A stretch of 64,000 nucleotides of DNA, from the NCBI RefSeq assembly GCF_005434975.1, contig NZ_SKCJ01000002.1, positions 1,302,001-1,366,000 of the forward strand. Reading direction: 5' to 3'. Positions 62,975-64,000 of the stretch are shown piece after piece. Within the stretch, counting starts at the first letter, position 1, and each line of letters begins with the position of its first letter. The stretch comes from Parerythrobacter lutipelagi (lineage in GTDB: Bacteria; Pseudomonadota; Alphaproteobacteria; Sphingomonadales; Sphingomonadaceae). The notes under the pieces are model-generated. The model did not search any database. It was not told where the DNA came from and saw only the letters and a list, made by a program, of their open reading frames with translations. The position numbers and the translations under genes are program-made.

Positions 62975-64000
62975 ATGTTTGCCATTATTTGGCGAGGCGC
63001 CCTTTTTGCAGGGCTGAGCCTCGCAGTACTGCCCGGTGCGGTGCGTGCACAAGAACGCGCGGTGTTGACGCTCGACGAAGCTCTCGCGCGTGCGGGTGTG
63101 GACGAAAGCGCGCAGGTGCAATCAGACAATCCGCGTTTGATCGGGCCGCAGGCCGAAACGGACGCGGCACGCGCGCTTATCGATCAGGCACGGCTTCGGC
63201 CAAATCCTGAGCTTGCCTTTGAAGCGGAGAACATCGCAGGAAGCGGTGCCTTTTCAGGGCTGCAAGCAACCGAATATACGCTGTCTTTGAGTCAGCGCCT
63301 CGAGCTAGGCGGCAAGCGGGGCGCACGCATTCGCTCGGCCGAGGCCGAGGCGCGCGTGGCAATGCTTTCTGGAGAATTGTCGGTCGCTGAGCTGAGTCGC
63401 ATGGTGCGCGAACGCTACATCGAGGCGGTCGCTTCAGCTGCGCGACTGGAACTTGCCCGCGACGTAGTCGAACGCAATCGCGAACTCGCGCGTATAGCTG
63501 GCCTGCTTGTCGAAGTTGGCCGCGAGCCGCCGCTGCGCTCGCTTCGTGCAGAAGCGGCCCTTGCTGAAGCCGAGGCGGAGTTTGAAGCCGCGCGAGCTTC
63601 AGAGATAGCGGCGCGGAGCGCGTTGGTGGCGCTCTGGGGTGAAACGTCCCCTCCCCCGGACGTGCCATCGGCGTTTCCCGGGATCGAACCTCCTGCGATG
63701 CTTCTTGCATCGCCTTCTGCTTTGCGTCTCCAAGTCGCGCGTGCCGAACGCGAGGCGGCGGACGCTGCGATCGACAGGGAGCGCTCTTTGGGTGTTCCCG
63801 ATCCGGCCATCTCCGCCGGTGTCAGGCGGTTCGAGGAAAGCAGGGATCAGGCCTTCCTAGTGGGCGTCTCGATTCCCCTTCCTTTCCGCAATCGCAATCA
63901 GGGTAACATCGCCGCTGCCGAGGCCCGCTTCCGCGCGGCCTCCGCACGCGAGGCTGTCGCCCGCGCGGATTTCGAACTCGAAGTAACCCAGGCGCGCGGC
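62975..64000 (+). CDS. CzcC-like outer membrane efflux protein, cut by window end
   Basis: 342 residues visible, open at the right edge. Starts MFAIIWRGALFAGLSLAVLPG with a signal peptide ending VRAQ; GAGGAAAA lies ten bases before the ATG at 62975. The OEP repeats are recognisable: RPNPELAFEAENIAGSGAFSG, TLSLSQRLELGGKRGARIRSA (a CzcC signature), and ISAGVRRFEE followed by IPLPFRNRNQGNIAAAEARFR. It is expected to be followed by czcB and czcA outside the window, forming a Zn/Cd/Co efflux system. Confidence 0.85.
   Translation, partial: MFAIIWRGALFAGLSLAVLPGAVRAQERAVLTLDEALARAGVDESAQVQSDNPRLIGPQAETDAARALIDQARLRPNPELAFEAENIAGSGAFSGLQATEYTLSLSQRLELGGKRGARIRSAEAEARVAMLSGELSVAELSRMVRERYIEAVASAARLELARDVVERNRELARIAGLLVEVGREPPLRSLRAEAALAEAEAEFEAARASEIAARSALVALWGETSPPPDVPSAFPGIEPPAMLLASPSALRLQVARAEREAADAAIDRERSLGVPDPAISAGVRRFEESRDQAFLVGVSIPLPFRNRNQGNIAAAEARFRAASAREAVARADFELEVTQARG

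Noticed and set aside
1-64000. CRISPR arrays, tRNA or rRNA genes, insertion sequences
   Set aside because: I looked for regular short repeats, cloverleaf-like segments and transposase motifs and found none convincing.

Overview
The window is a GC-rich, densely coding stretch that looks chromosomal (or on a large replicon) from an alphaproteobacterium. The gene families and combinations (DUF5676, a cus operon with MCO and CopA, BigR/blh, a 3b hydrogenase beside a PDH-like operon) suggest Sphingomonadales, possibly Erythrobacteraceae. That placement is inferred from gene content, not from a marker gene. I see no rRNA, tRNA, CRISPR array or intact transposase/integrase.

Region 1 (about 1-23,070) looks like a microaerobic/energy module. 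It holds a universal stress protein, a bactofilin-like membrane protein, a class I FBP aldolase and a host-attachment-type protein. Next is an operon of AMP-forming acetyl-CoA synthetase, PDH-type E1alpha, E1beta and E2, and a stand-alone acyl carrier protein, with no E3. Then come a TauE/SafE permease, an L,D-transpeptidase, and an eleven-gene chain of overlapping or nearly touching genes for a group 3b (NADP-linked) [NiFe] hydrogenase and its maturation (hydB-cnb-hydG-hydD-hydA-protease-hypA-hypF-hypC-hypD-hypE). A beta-CASP metallo-beta-lactamase closes the block. HypA lacks its zinc-binding cysteines and hypB is absent. Several promoter regions here share a (T)ACGTA(G) element resembling FixJ-type sites.

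Region 2 (about 23,870-38,820) is copper and heavy-metal handling. A long minus-strand operon runs cnrY-like anti-sigma, cnrX-like sensor, cnrH-like ECF sigma, CopA-type multicopper oxidase, CopB, an NTF2-like protein and a PepSY protein. The sensor keeps all five metal ligands known from CnrX, at identical spacing. On the plus strand are DUF411 and DUF5676 proteins, a membrane AlbA_2 protein, and a tight six-gene run with an overlap at every junction: APC permease, 38-aa ORF, glutaredoxin-MauE fusion, two-TM ion channel, DUF305 and a lipoprotein.

Region 3 (about 38,820-43,480) is a sulfide/persulfide module: MBL-rhodanese, DoxX, a persulfide-dioxygenase-like MBL, a DUF442 phosphatase/sulfurtransferase, a BigR/SqrR-type ArsR regulator with a probable leaderless autoregulated promoter, and a TauE exporter.

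Region 4 (about 43,530-54,810) is a copper export operon on the minus strand: cusC, cusB (fused to a CusF domain), cusA, cusF, a multicopper oxidase and a CopA P-type ATPase. A cysteine-rich small protein and a CBS-domain protein lie upstream.

Region 5 (about 55,240-64,000) has an acetolactate-synthase-like/aldehyde dehydrogenase pair. It is followed by a pbr-like divalent-metal locus (lspA, MerR regulator, CDF transporter, cytochrome c-FTR1 permease), then a small His/Cys protein and the start of a czcC-like outer membrane factor cut by the window edge.
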